A DNA stretch of 64,000 nucleotides from Onchidella celtica (Eukaryota; Mollusca; Gastropoda; Systellommatophora; Onchidiidae), in NCBI GenBank assembly GCA_963931925.1, contig OZ007575.1, positions 41,986,612 to 42,050,611 on the forward strand, read 5' to 3'. Of the stretch, positions 13,083 through 25,369 are shown piece by piece. The notes under the pieces were generated by a model. That model saw only the letters and a list, made by a program, of their open reading frames with translations, was not told the origin of the DNA and made no database searches. Position 1 is the stretch's first letter. Each line of letters starts with the position of its first letter. A program made the translations under genes and the position numbers.

Positions 13083-13195
13083 ACAAACCTAGGCTGGTGT
13101 AGATGCCACACTGGTAGCCTACCGCCCATAAATTTTGCTTCACACAACACAATAGGCACTGCCCACTTGTCTGACGCCTACACCAGCCTTGTTCA
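13083..13195. repeat. Short hairpin MITE
   Basis: AGGCTGGTGTAGATGCC and its near-inverse GACGCCTACACCAGCC lie about 80 bp apart. Resembles the outer ends of the 28749-29419 element. Confidence 0.5.
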
Positions 13196-13339
13196 ATTTC
13201 AACCCTTGTGATGTGGGGGATTCCCCCACAATGTCTAACAATAATGCTTCATGTTAGTGGCCACTGTGGAGCAAAGTCAAAAAGTGGCGATATAAAATGT
13301 TGTACGTTGCAAAGCCTTGCGTAAGAAACTTATGCAGAA

Positions 13340-13805
13340 ATCTTATTATACAAAAAATAGTGGGGGAGTAATTCATTGTGGTACGATTCTGGTCCTTTTT
13401 TTTTGCTCTGCGCTACAGCGTACATGACAGCTTTAAAAATTATAAAATTAATTTTCTTAAGTGTCAGCTAATCCACTCCAATCGCTTTTGTATTGGCCGA
13501 TTGTGTTGATTCAAGTTTCACGTATTTTTAAATAAAAGTTGCAAAAATGTTAAGTACAATTATCTTTGTTTTGACTCCCTGCAGTAAATCCACTGCATCG
13601 GGAAAGGACATATTAATACGCGTTCATTTTGGTGATTGCAATTTCCCTACCAGAAATGAATGCATAGTGCTCTGGTGCGCATGAAATCTGTAGTAAGATG
13701 GGAAACTTTGTTGATCAGAAAGTGAGACAGGAAGAGAGACAGAACGGTAGGGTCACAGCTTTCTCCCGGACAATGCCACGAACTTCATCTAGTGATAAAA
13801 AATTA
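13340..13805 (+). repeat. Repeat family E, copy 1
   Basis: Shares GGAGTAATTCATTGTGG, AAAATTATAAAATTAATTTT and TTGTTTTGACTCCCTG with two other copies. Ends in a hairpin-type block (TCCCGGACAATGCC, then CATCTAGT). Confidence 0.75.
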
Positions 13806-15127
13806 AAAAAAAAAACAGGAAAAGGACAGGCAAAACAGTCAATGGATCTTCATCAGGCAAAAAAAAAAAAAGATTTAGGTTGAACGCATTTAGAATTTAC
13901 CTTTGACCCAGCAAACCATTTTTCTGGTTTTCTAAGATCAACGAACATGAGCTCCCATAGTGGAGACTCGCTAGATTATGCTGCGAAAAAATGATATAAT
14001 CAAGAATTACAAAGCAAAGACGGCGCTGACCTGTACAAGCTGCCAAAGGATGGATAGTGTTTACAGCCAGTCCAGCTGCCAATCACATACACCGACATTT
14101 TTAAGTATTTCGAATGCAGAGCCTACACATTTGATCAGTTCGAGATATGGGATTTTCTTATGATGACCGAATAAGACTATTCTTCGTTGGTTTCTGACAT
14201 TACCAGACTCTACAGCTTAGTTGTTGCTCAGTAAGAATATAGATCTAGATAAATATCTCTGTGAATCACTCTGTATCGAATGCGACTCGTCAAACGCTCA
14301 ATTTCAACAACCAAACAAACACAGCACAAACGGTAGGGATTTTCTGCATCACGTACCCAAGTAATGGCGAGCTTGTGACATCATGTCATTCAACCTACAA
14401 CAGTATAAAAATAAAATAAAACAAATAAAAAAATTGTAAAATTTTCAAAATTGTCAACATTTATCAAAAATTTATTATATTAATTATATGCTCTGTTTAT
14501 TGCTGGTTTTGTCACACCCCCAGCTGGTCCAAAAACATAAAAGCGATCAATAATACAATTAAATCAAATATAAATCACAGTACAACAGGACGTCAACGGC
14601 TTTTGAAAGCTCACATAATAAACAAAATAGATGCCAACATGAAAACATGCATGACGTGTTTATCAGTTTGTCCATTCAGTTCAGTAGCCACAAAATCACT
14701 TGCACTAGTTGCACTGAACTGAATACATGGCAGAGTTCTGAAAAATAAAGTTAGTGACAAACAGCGCTGGGTGAGAGTCCAAATTTAAGTTTGGATGTCC
14801 AGTTAAACGGATTAATCCAGTTATCACGAAACAAGCAGGCGACCCTTGCAGCTGGTTTACAGGCCACACTGATAAGCCAATTTTCTATTTTCTTTCTCAA
14901 ATTTTTTTTTTTTTTTTAAAACATCTTACAAACTGATATTTCCCAGCCTACATTTTGTCAACACATTTGCCTGTTAACAGAAACATACACAGCAAACTTA
15001 ATTTTCCTCAGGCAAATTTAAAAATGTACATGAATTGTATGTACATGTAATCTTTTTAACCTCAAAAACATTTATTTCCATTCAAATTTTGTCAAATACA
15101 TGAGCACAGCTAGAAATATGAAAATCA
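13806..15127. other. No gene recognised
   Basis: AT-rich with A runs; short frames without motifs. Confidence 0.55.
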
Positions 15128-15330
15128 GGGGACAAGGTGGTCTAGAGGCAAGGTGCTCGCCCCTCATGCCAAGGGTCCCGGGTTCTAAACCCGGGCAGTG
15201 CAGGCATGTTGGAAAGTGGATTTTTCTCATATTTTCAAGTCCCTGGTCCTATTGGGGGGTAGGATCGAGTAGTTCTTGGAAATTGGATTTTTCTCATATT
15301 TTGAAGTTAGAACAACAAATAATAAAACAA
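15128..15330 (+). repeat. tRNA-derived SINE, 3'-deleted copy
   Basis: Same head, boxes A and B, and first half as the copy at 35617. After GGATCGAGTA the sequence jumps to a second TTTTCTCATATTTTGAAG block and ends. Confidence 0.8.
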
Positions 15331-15631
15331 GTAAAGTGAGGTGTAAATGCCAAGGGCAGCGAACCTCCTAAAATAAAGACCTCAAATCATGAAATATGAA
15401 AATCTGTCAGACCAAAAAAAAAAACTGATTGTCTATACAAAGCCAAAATGTAAGAAAAAGAAAAAGCTGTATGTAACAAAGCCTTACTGCGAGCCCACTG
15501 ATTTTCTGTGCTTTTATAACGATTGTCTATGCAGGTAACCACCAAATAGTAAAAAAAAAAAACAGAATACCCTCTTTTTACTGACATTAAATGTCTACAC
15601 TGTGCTTCCACCCCTATGAACTTCCACATGA

Positions 15632-16095
15632 TACTATCTTATTATAAAAAAAAATAGTGGCCGGAGTAATTCATTGTGGTGCAATTTTTGGCCCTTTTTT
15701 TGCTCGATGCTACAGCCTAAATTGCAGTTTCAAAAATTATAAAATTAATTTTCTTACGTGTCAACTAATCCAGTCCAGTTGCTTTTGTATTGACCGATTG
15801 TGTTGATTCAACTTTCAGGAATTTTTTAATAAAAAGTTGTAAAAATGTACAATACAATGATCTTTGTTTTGGCTCCCTGTAGTAAGCCCATCGCACCGGA
15901 AAAGATGTATTAATACGCGTTCAATTCCGTGCACACAGTTTCCCTACCAGAAATGGGTGCGTAGTGCTCTGGTGTGCATGAAATCTGTAGTAAGACTGTA
16001 GAATATGGGAAGCTTTCTAGACCAAAAAGAGAGAGAGATGAAACGATGGGTTCATTATCCCGGATAATGCCGGGAACTTCATCTAGTGTTATATA
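15632..16095 (+). repeat. Repeat family E, copy 2
   Basis: Closest relative of copy 1, same orientation and same ends. The terminal hairpin TCCCGGATAATGCCGGGA is intact here. Confidence 0.75.
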
Positions 16096-16369
16096 ATAAA
16101 AAAAAAGGCCATTGTCATTTTCCATGTTCAGGATAGATCTAACTCAGTACCAACCCTCACTATCATAATCTATTAACCTCATGGGCAATTGAAGTGAATG
16201 CATAAATGCACATCTTTTAATTTATAATTACCAATGAATTGATCAATGATAGTATTGATAGTTCTCTGCTTTATGATGAAAAAGAGGAATGCAAGACACA
16301 AATGACAGCAGTAACCACATTCCACGGATTGGAAGCACAACATTTTCTTTTATGTCTGATGTTAATATC

Positions 16370-16505
16370 TTTGTTGGCTTTGAGTTTGACTTTGAGTTTA
16401 ACGGCGCGCAGGCACAATGACGGCCACTTTGCGCCTCTCATGGTTTTTTCGTTCTCTCTCCTTAGGCTAGCTTTCAGCCCTCAGTTGCCTACATGTATGA
16501 TCAGA
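16370..16505 (+). repeat. Repeat H, copy 1
   Basis: Shares CTCTCATGGTTTTTTCGTTC and GGCTAGCTTTCAGCCCTCAG with 20355-20470. The latter block is itself a small hairpin (GGCT to AGCC). Confidence 0.7.
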
Positions 16506-16637
16506 TAAAAGTGAAGTTAAATATCTTTCATGGCTTTGATGTGCAAATTCACAACACTGAAAAGGGTGGCCTTGCAGTTATACATGTACAATGACATTTG
16601 TCCAAAAGCCAAGTTAACAAGCTAATTAACTCACTAA

Positions 16638-16714
16638 TTTTTTTTCAGTATTGCACTCTATTAAATATCTGAGTTATTATCAGATATTTAATAGAGTGCA
16701 ATACTGAAAAAAAA
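16638..16714. repeat. Perfect 35-bp inverted repeat, 7-nt loop
   Basis: The arm from 16638 to 16672 (8 T, then CAGTATTGCACTCTATTA and so on) is exactly reversed at 16680-16714. The loop is GTTATTA. Nothing else in the flanks matches. Confidence 0.95.
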
Positions 16715-17308
16715 TAGACTTGTTCTCTACAATATTCTAAGTGTTCTGAAAAAGTTTTATGGATACAGCTTTTGTACTGACTGGTCTGAAAATCCACATG
16801 TAGTGGCTAAGCATTCCTGCCAGGCCAATTTTGCATACTGCGCAAATGGGAGGGAAAAGGGTGGTTTTTTGCTGTTTCTAAAAATTTATTTATTAACCTA
16901 TCACAGAGTTCTTAGTTTCAAATTAATCAGAATTTCAAGCTCTTTCCTTTAAACACATATTCACAACAGTATAAATTGAAAGAAAAATCATATTCTATTC
17001 ATGAATTTGAAAATTTCACGATTTCAGTAACGTATTATTCTCGGCAAACTACTCATAAATTACTTCACCTGTCATTTTTCTACCTAATGCTAACACTATT
17101 GACATTAAAGAACAGTATTTATTGAAAATAAGCTTACAGTCTGTCCAAATATCTTCACATTAATACAAGTATGATATGTTTTGTATCTTGTGAACTTATT
17201 GATAATTGGCCAGTGAGAGACCACTTGTGGTCACTCTATATAAGTGCTAAGTAGAGCTGATTTGTCGACACGGGACGGTCGACACAACTTGAAGGGGGTG
17301 AATTGTAA

Positions 17309-19381
17309 TGGGGTGAACCATTACAGGGCTGAGTTACTTATAGCTCACTGCAGTGAAAGGGAGATAAACCCGTTATGTTGACTAGCTAGATCACAAGATG
17401 TGGTCAAGGGGAAGTAACCACACAGAAACCATAGATAATCTCCCTTTATTGTTTATCACGCACTGAGATGAGTCATGCAAGTGTTGAGTAACATTGCCAA
17501 ATGATGTCCTCAATGCGCCAATTTTAAACCATAGTCTTGGCGTGGTCTGTATTGTCCAGGATTGGTCAATTTAAGTGACCATCCCTGGTGCCAGAAGTAG
17601 AACCTTGTTATGTATCACTACATTGTAAGTTTTGTTTAGTTTTTATCTTGTTAAGTAATATTTCCTTAAGATAGTGTATTTGGAACATACACGAGCAAGA
17701 TGGTGGTCTTTAAAAATGTTTTTATTTGCTTTAATGTTTTATTAGAATTTGCACTTAGTGAACTGTGTCACGAGTGGAGTGAGTGCAATTAAGGGGATTG
17801 CTACAGAGCGGGTATAGAGTAAGAAGGGCTCACGGCAGACAAGTAGGGAAAGACGGGAAAGGAGGAGAGTAAAATTAACGCACGTAGACAAGTAAGTTAA
17901 GCGTGCATGTTGTGAGTGGTGGGGGGTCTGAATGAGGCGAAAGCGCTGTATTACTATCACTGCAAGTTAGAAGGTCCTACTGAACGGACGCTAATAAGAG
18001 CCCAGCGGGCGAACATAAGGGGAGCAGTCGGAAGACGGATGAGTGTTTTTCCAGTGATGACTGGTAGGTAGAACGTTGATTGATGATATTATATTATATT
18101 CGTCTATTACCATGATGTAAATAAGTATATGTGAGGAATGTGGAAGTCCTTGATATTGGATATAGCAATGTGCGCCATGAGCGATAGATGAAAGTGAGTT
18201 CATGGATTTGTAGCACGAGTGAGTATTGTGTACTCCGATGGAGGTGTGTTACCGTAAGATGTTTGGTGAGTGAAAGGTGAACTATTGTGTGTACGCTTCA
18301 TGGGTTGTAAGGAGAGGTGGAGTGAATAGAAATGGTAGGGTATTATACCAATGTAATGTTATTCTTGTAGGTGCCGAGGTCGGGCCAAAGAGCGCCGCCT
18401 ACGGTGATAGGCCAGCATAGGGCCGGGGGCCACACATAGGCCAAGAGTGAGGCTGTCAGTGCAGGACAGTAGAGGCACATAAAGTCGTGGCAGTCAGGCC
18501 ACGGACAGGGACGTAGATATGAGCGTGAATGTGATAATGTACTATTGCCATGTTGATGGGCTATCGAAAATGATAATGTGCTATTGCCATGTTGATGGGC
18601 TATTGAAATGATAATGTGCTATTGCCCTGCTGAGGTGCTAGTGGCATGCTAAGGTGTATGACAATAGGAAGGTGATATTGAGAGACTGCGGGGCCAGTGA
18701 ATTATTAAGGTGCTATTAAGACCCTGAGGGGAGAGGCTGAGGCCGAAGTGCCTTTAGGAAGTAACTACCGGGTTGTGGATCTGAGGGAAGAGTGCATGTG
18801 AGAATAAGGCCGTTGTACGGCAGTTAATTTCAATAATATAATGTATGTAATTGCGCTATTATCTGTATAATTATGTTTAATAAATGTGTGAGTCTGATGG
18901 GTTGTTCTGTTAAGTGTTAAACTTGTTCGTTCGTGATTGTTGTCCTGTCATAAATTATTACATCTCCCAGTCTGGGATTTGTGACAAACTGTAAGGAGTG
19001 AATGGGTTGCGCGTGTTTGGGTGACGCTTAGATGATAGCGTGGGTCAGTCAGTTCCACCCAAGTCTTCAAGACAGCAGGACGTGTCATTGTGTCCAGACT
19101 AACATAAAAGTAAAAGAAGTTGTATAATTTATATTTCAAGATTTGTGAAGTGCCAGCTCTGATGATGTAGGCTATCAAGTGTGAATTCATTTGGTTAATC
19201 CACCGCGCCTATCGGTTGGGTTTATTGTGGTTTATTGTATTGTCACGTGTTTATTGTATTTATTATTTGATTTGTTATTTTCTTTTCCTTTTAATAAAAT
19301 TGTTGTCCTCTCAAAACCTGATAGTTTTGTTTGTATGTTTGACTGTGTAGAGAGCCCCGCTCGTCTCGTCCTGTGTTACAT
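17309..19381 (+). repeat. Possible older LTR (family C) split by solo LTR B1
   Basis: TGTAATGGGG at the left and GTGTTACA at the right make TGTAA/TTACA ends. The right end is followed 3 bases on by TTGGTGTCAG, which looks like a tRNA primer-binding site. A TATA-like box (CTCTATATAAG) lies just upstream of the left end. Weak; based on end signals only. Confidence 0.3.
17766..18986 (+). mobile_element. Solo LTR, family B copy 1
   Basis: 1221 bp, TGTCACGAG to TTTGTGACA, flanked by the perfect 5-bp duplication AACTG (17761-17765 and 18987-18991). Homologous along its length to 23761-24838. Contains about three tandem units of roughly 39 bp around GATAATGTGCTATTGCC (18530-18625) and an AATAAA near the right end (18878). 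Confidence 0.9.
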
Positions 19382-19419
19382 TATTTGGTGTCAGTTTAGA
19401 TAGCCATAGATAGGGAGAG

Positions 19420-20354
19420 AACCGCTCGGTTTACCCGTCCCGTCCTGTTACACAAGTAGGCCCCTACTTATTAATATAAGGGACAATCAGAAGTTTTGGT
19501 TGGTTCCAATCAACAGGGTGTACAGCATTCCAACTTCCATCCAGCAACTCTAGATCTAGATCTAGTCCAGCATTGAATGGTTCAGGCAAGAGGATAACAT
19601 GTACATGTGTAGCAAAATATTTTAAAAAGCCATCCAACTTCGCGATAAAGGCCTCCAGATCCATGGTTGGTGTGAATTATGCGAACGGGAGTTGAATTTC
19701 AGTCAAGCGAACACTCTACATTTGCGTTTCTCCAAATGATTTTCAGTTCGAACGTGGTGAAACAAATAGCATGCTCGTCGGCGCCATGCGAGGGACCAGT
19801 TTCGAATTTTCACGCGATGTACATGGAAAGTCAGGGTTTATTATGATAAAACTTTCGAGCTGTTTTTTACACTAGATCCTAGATTTTTTTCGAGATTAAG
19901 AGTTTAAACAGCTTTTAAACCATCTTAAAGACATGAAACCAAGTCGAAAGTTATACAAAAATAAACGTCATTTAATTCTCTCTTTGTCAGAGCTATTTTA
20001 ACCCAGAGCCATGCACCACGAGCGCAAGCCGCATCTCGGAACGAAAGGGGGGTTGCTGTCTCTTCCTGACAAGCCGTCAAGCAACCTCGCTTTAGTGGCT
20101 AATTTTCAAACACAACAACAATTAAACCCTTAAACATATAACTACTTAACCCACACGTTCTTAAAGAGCAAGAATAGCTCTTTCATTACATGTATATATA
20201 TGTATAACACAGTGCAATCAGGTTATGGATAAACATGTTGCAATTGATTGAAAATGTTGAAATTTGGATAAAGCGCAGCTGGCGGACGCCTGCTGGGGCC
20301 TGTTTGGAGTGCCTAAGAATAATCAAGCTGAATAAAGCATTTTAAGGTATATTT
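19420..20354. other. No gene recognised
   Basis: Nothing supported. A CTAGATCTAGATCTAG run lies at 19552. Confidence 0.5.
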
Positions 20355-20470
20355 CCTGCGTTTGAGTTTGAATTTAACGGAGCGTTGGCACGAAAACGGC
20401 CCCTCTCATGGTTTTTTCGTTCTCTCTCTTTGGGCTAGCTTTCAGCCCTCAGTTGTCTTTAGGTAAGATC
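20355..20470 (+). repeat. Repeat H, copy 2
   Basis: Same order as copy 1: TTTGAGTTTGAATTTAACGG, then the CTCTCATGG and GCTAGCTTTCAGCC blocks. Confidence 0.7.
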
Positions 20471-20797
20471 TGTATTTCCTGCTATAGCATACTATAAGAG
20501 AAGGCCAATTACATGAAGCAAATGAAAAAAATTTCAGTGTGGATCCACATATACTTATGAGAATTCTGATGAGGCAGAATATATGGTTACTGTGCTCACA
20601 AAACAGCTTATTTCAAGTTTTGATTGGTTTGAATAAAGCAAATAAAGTGTTCACTCCAACAGTTTATCTCATACTTGTCAGTTGCTTAGGTCAATATTGT
20701 GAGTAAGGACTGCTGCATTTGTTTTTAGTTCCGCACATGACACAGGTCTGATCATAAGAAGAACATGAAAAGTCAAAGTAATTTTGATGTAAGTCTA

Positions 20798-20992
20798 ACT
20801 GAAGCTGGCTTTTCTTGTAGGCGGAAACGGAACAGCAACGGCACCGTCAAAAATCCATCAAGTAATAGAAAGAAAGAATGTTTCCATGTGCACGGAAACG
20901 GGGTACAAAAACATTCTATTTCACTATCTGAAAGGTTTTGGCGTTTCTGTTCTATTCCCTTTCCATACACATGAAAACCCAGCTTAAGGCTA
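20798..20992. mobile_element. Small TIR element
   Basis: Inverted ends GAAGCTGGCTTTTC and (reversed) TAAGCTGGGTTTTC, followed by GGAAACGG-type blocks inside each end. About 195 bp. Related ends recur at 51504-51648 and about 25375-25465. Confidence 0.6.
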
Positions 20993-21042
20993 TTGCGTCA
21001 GCACAATGATGATATAATATTTATATTTTTTACAGTCAACAT

Positions 21043-22830
21043 TACTGGTAAATATCAAGAAGAAAGTCGTTAAGTCAGAAAGGACAGGCACTAAAAATAC
21101 TGATCATCACTACATCACGGAAACAATGATTTTTACAGAGACATTCATTGAATAATTGCAAATGTTTAAAACAACATAATAATACTGGTAGATATCAAGA
21201 ACAAAGTGGCCAAGCCAGGAAGGCCAGGCACATAATCACTATAACAAAGGAGAGATTATTTTTACACAGACGTAGTCACTGAATAATTACATATTTACAG
21301 CCAACATTACTGGTAAATACAGTGGAGCCCGCATAATTCGAAGTCGCCGGGGGGGGGGGGGGGGGGGGATTATACTTCGATTTACGAAAGTTCGGTTTAC
21401 CTCTGGGCAGAGAAATTAACCATTATTTTGCAGTCTGCCCCATACCATACGTGTAATTACATCCCTTCGTCTTGCCCCCCCCCCCCACACACACACGCAA
21501 AGGAGCCTGTATGAACCATGTGATCTTTCGATTACTTTTTTTCTGTAGAAGTGACCCTACCGTAGTGGTAAAACAAAAAAGTAACATTGAATGGCTTAGA
21601 CCTGGTACTACTACTAGTGTCTTCATCTTGGCTGCATGTATTGTGTGTGACGTCAGCAATCGATAAAGGCATTCCCCCGTGTGCGATGTTCAAATGCCAG
21701 ACTGTAGGCCTATTGCGTTATCCCCCCCCCCCCCCACACTTGCTATCACTATCAGTGGAGTGGAATTACTATTACTATTACGCAGTGTAACAATGCCCTA
21801 CTCGTCCCCTCTCCCCATCGAGTATAGTGTGGTGAATGTGTAAACACGTACTGCAGCGACTGAAGTGCTAAGAACCTCGTGAAAGTGAGGTCTTTGATCC
21901 TCCAGGGCCTTACCATAACTTTTTACTTTTGAATACAGTCATGTGATGTTTAGCGAGCATTACACAAGTGTGTACCAGAATGGCTCTATGTGAGCAAAGT
22001 GTGCACACCGCAAAGAGGAGTAGACTACACCGCACGGCTCAACCGTGTGTAATTTATGTTTTACGGTATACCGTGTCTTGGCTGTATATCTACCTGTTGT
22101 GGTTGCGTCAGCAATCGATGAATTCACTGGCCATAAATTAAAAATGCCAGCACCGTCTCGCGTACTGTATTGTTGGCTGATATCACTGGTCACCGGGGCA
22201 GAATCACGCTGCGTGCAGGGACCCCGCCCCCTACCATTGCCACCCTCTGCGGCATGTTTCTCACTTAGTCGGGACAGCCACGTAGGAGGAAGGCTCTGCA
22301 GCCTACCCATTGCATCATTTTTGACACCTTTACCCTCCCCCTCGATGGCTGGGCAGCGTGGAGGACTGGAGTTGTTGAACAGGCCTGTGTCAGTGTGTTT
22401 GTGGAAACTGGTTTTCACGGCAACGGGGCTGGAAATCAGAAGTTACATTAACTTACACTGAGTTGATTGAGGATGAGAGCCCTCGATCAACTCTATTTAT
22501 CAGAATTGGGGCAGTTCGAACTCGACAAGGCAGTAAATGTTGAATAGAGATAAAGAAGGAAAAAAAAACCTCATTTCAAAATCACCTCTATTTAACAGAA
22601 ACTCGAATTACCAACGTTCGGTTTACTTGGGCTCCACTGTATCAAGAAGAAAGTGGTTAAGTCAGAAAGGACAGGCACTAAAAATACTGATCATCACTAC
22701 ATCACGGAAACAATGATTTTTACATAGGCATAGTCATTGAATAATTACACATTTACAGCCAACAATTCAACATTACTGGTATATATCAAGTACAGAAAGC
22801 CAGGTCAGAAAGGACAGGCAGTAATAATGT
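21043..22830. repeat. Tandem repeat array G, about 135-bp units, interrupted
   Basis: The units carry ACTGGTAAATATCAAG, GTCAGAAAGGACAGGCAC and ATCACTACATCACGG. Two units precede and about one and a half follow an insertion at 21320-22639. A lone diverged unit lies at about 28615-28748. Confidence 0.8.
21320..22639. mobile_element. pogo/Tigger-like non-autonomous DNA transposon
   Basis: Ends CAGTGGAGCCC and GGGCTCCACTG, inside a TA/TA target duplication. The subterminal AATTCGAA and TTCGGTTTAC blocks recur in inverted form near the other end. 1320 bp; no transposase motif seen. The TIR style is that of pogo/Tigger elements, by analogy. Confidence 0.75.
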
Positions 22831-22990
22831 TGATGTCCGTCATCATGTCAGTCAATGTATTTGCATCGAGACAAGCACAGCCTGCCAACCAGAACTGGAC
22901 CCAACTTCAGCCCAATTTGTCAAATTGTATGACATGCTGTTTTGTTAGCCGAATTTTTCCAAACCATGTCAAAGCAAAGAAGAAAAATGA

Positions 22991-25360
22991 CAGAGGAAGC
23001 TTTGGAATACTTCCAGACTCTTGATTCAAACATAGAATCCATTGATCCTGAGGATGATTATGCCGCAGAAGCAAGTAAGTAGGGCAGATGAATGTTTGAG
23101 ATGGCCTGCTTACTTCGATGCGATCCTTTATTTCGTATTCTAGAGTGTTTTAGCACCCAAATTAATTACATCTTCACCACAGCTGATCGAGGTAACTAAA
23201 GTGCCATGCCTCCATTAATGTTATGTTGATGTGTTATTTACTGTAAGCTTGCTTTATGTATACTTCGTCTGATCAAAGTGGAGACAAATCGCTATGCCAC
23301 AACAGAACTGGCCAAAAAGGACCTGACACCACATAGCCTATAAAACTTGGACCACCGTCACCCTTGACGATCTCCGGGACTTCTTCACTATCTGGGTCAA
23401 CATGGCCCTTGTCAAGAAACCTTGCATCAAGGATTATTGGAGCCATTCAAAGATGCTCAAAATATCATTTGCAGGCCAACTCCTATCACGCAACAGGTTC
23501 ACGCAGATTCTGGGCCTGCTCCACCTGAACAACAACAACACCTATGTCTCTATAAATGCCCCAGGCCACGACCCCCTGTATAAGCTCTGACCCATTACTG
23601 ACCATCTATCACAGACATTCAAGGAACTGGTAATGCCAACGCAAAAGATCGTAACAGATGAAGCCATCTGTCCCTGATGTGGAAAACTGCAGTGCAGGGA
23701 GTATATGAAAGACAAACCCAACAAGTGGGGCATCAAGCTGTACGCCCTGTGCAAAAGTTCTGTCACGAGCGAGTGAGCGGGGGTCAGTGAGTGCGGGGAA
23801 GGGAATTGAAGCGTGCATGTTGTGAGTGAAGTTGAGGCGTAGTAGAGGCAAAATCTGAATAGTCAGATCACTGCAAGTTAAGAAGTCCAAGGGGACAGAC
23901 GTGAGATCAGAGAGCAGTCGGGAGATTGTGTGTTTTCCAGTGATGACTGGTAGGTTGAACTATGATTTATAATTATGATGATTGATGTACTATGTTCTCC
24001 TATGACCATGATGTAAATAACTTATATGTGAGGAAGGTGAAAGTCATTGATTACTGTGTATAGAGATGTGCGCAATGAGCAATAGATGTAAGTTCGGATC
24101 ATGGATTCGTAGCGAGTCTGAGTGCTGTGTGGTACGGTAGAGGTGTGTTACCGTAAGAGGTGTGGTGAGTGAAAGGTGGACTATTGTGTGTACGCTTGAT
24201 AGTTCGTAATGAGTGGTGAAGTGGATAGTAATTGTATGGTGTTATAGAAATGTAATGTTATTCTTATAGGTGCCGGGGTCGGGCAGAGAAGCCACCCGCG
24301 GTGAGCGGACTTGTGCCGGGGTTGGGCAGAAGGCTACCCACAGGCCTGCCTGAGTGAAGCTGTGGCGCAGGACAGCGGGAGCACATGAGTCGTGGCAGTC
24401 TGGCCACAGACAGGGACGTTGTTATTGTCCCTGTTGTTATTAAGATGTTAATGTGCTATTGAGATACTAATGTGCTATTGAAATATTAATGTGCTATTAA
24501 GACATCCAGGGGAGATTGAGATACGGAGATTAGGTTGAGCAGGAGCCAATAAGAGAGGCCAGCAAGTAATATATATATGGAGGTGAGGCTGAGGCCAGAG
24601 CATAGTTAGAAAGTAACTATCGGGTTGTGGACCCGGAGAAGAATGAATGTTGGGAATGCTGACCATTGAATGGTATTTGAATTGAGTTAATGTAATGTAT
24701 GTAATTGCATAGATATCTTATTTTTATATATAATAAATGTGTGAGTCTGTTTGGTTGTTCTGTTAAGTGTTATACTTGTTCGTTCGTGATTGTTGTCCTG
24801 TCATAATTATTACATCTCCCAGTGTGGGATTTGTTACAAGTTCCTCTGCCTATGTCTGTGATTTTGAAATCTACTGCACCCAGCTCAGACTAAGCAACAA
24901 GCCAGTTGATGTCAGCCAATGACTCTTGCGCCCTCTTCTTGAGTAGGGTTACATCCTAGACACAGATAATTACTACACCTGTCCCCACATTAGCTGACAG
25001 TTTAGTCAGTCATGGGACCATGAGCGTTGGCAAAGTCCGTTCAAATCATGTCAGGATTTGGCTGTTCTGCAAACGAAGCAAAGTGACATCCACCACAGGA
25101 GGAGGGACAACATTGTAGCGATACGGTTGGACGATAAGAATAGTGTCAACCTTCTGACAACAATACACGACCCTCGTCAGACTGTTGAGATTATTTCAAG
25201 AGTTCAGCACAAAACAAAGCTTGCAGGTGTACAAGACTACACCCTCAACATGAACTGTGTCGACAGATCTGACCAGCTCCAGGCCTCCCTACCGATCAAT
25301 AGGAGGACTTTAAAGTGGTGGAAGAAGCTCTTCACTCACCTCTTTGCCCTGACCCTGGTA
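22991..25360 (+). pseudogene. piggyBac transposase pseudogene split by a solo LTR
   Basis: Starts MTEEALEYFQTLDSNIE with a likely donor at AGCAA|gtaagt. A later exon reads VETNRYATTEL, then LDDLRDFFTIWVNMALVKKP, NRFTQILGLLHL and KIVTDEAICP with the first catalytic Asp. YMKDKPNKWGIKLYALC follows. After the LTR come YILDTDNYYTCP with the second Asp and NCVDRSDQLQASLPINRR, then TLKWWKKLFTHL. There are several in-frame stops and small deletions, so it is old and dead. It is a lineage distinct from the 55.8-kb copy. Confidence 0.85.
23761..24838 (+). mobile_element. Solo LTR, family B copy 2, inserted in a piggyBac pseudogene
   Basis: 1078 bp, TGTCACGAG to TTGTTACA, flanked by the perfect 5-bp duplication AGTTC (23756-23760 and 24839-24843). 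Transposase coding homology resumes immediately on the far side, so the insertion site is exact. Confidence 0.93.
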
Positions 25361-25369
25361 CAATGTGCA

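Noticed and set aside
15128-15202. tRNA gene suggested by box A and box B
   Set aside because: The same head, followed by the same non-tRNA body, occurs at 35617, so it is a SINE head.
21960-22461. Overlapping open frames of 138-152 codons on both strands inside the pogo-like element
   Set aside because: No transposase motif in either. The frames mirror each other in a GC-richer patch and read like chance openness.
17766-24838. One retrotransposon bounded by the two family B LTRs
   Set aside because: Each LTR has its own different 5-bp duplication, and the sequence between them is a mixture of unrelated repeats.
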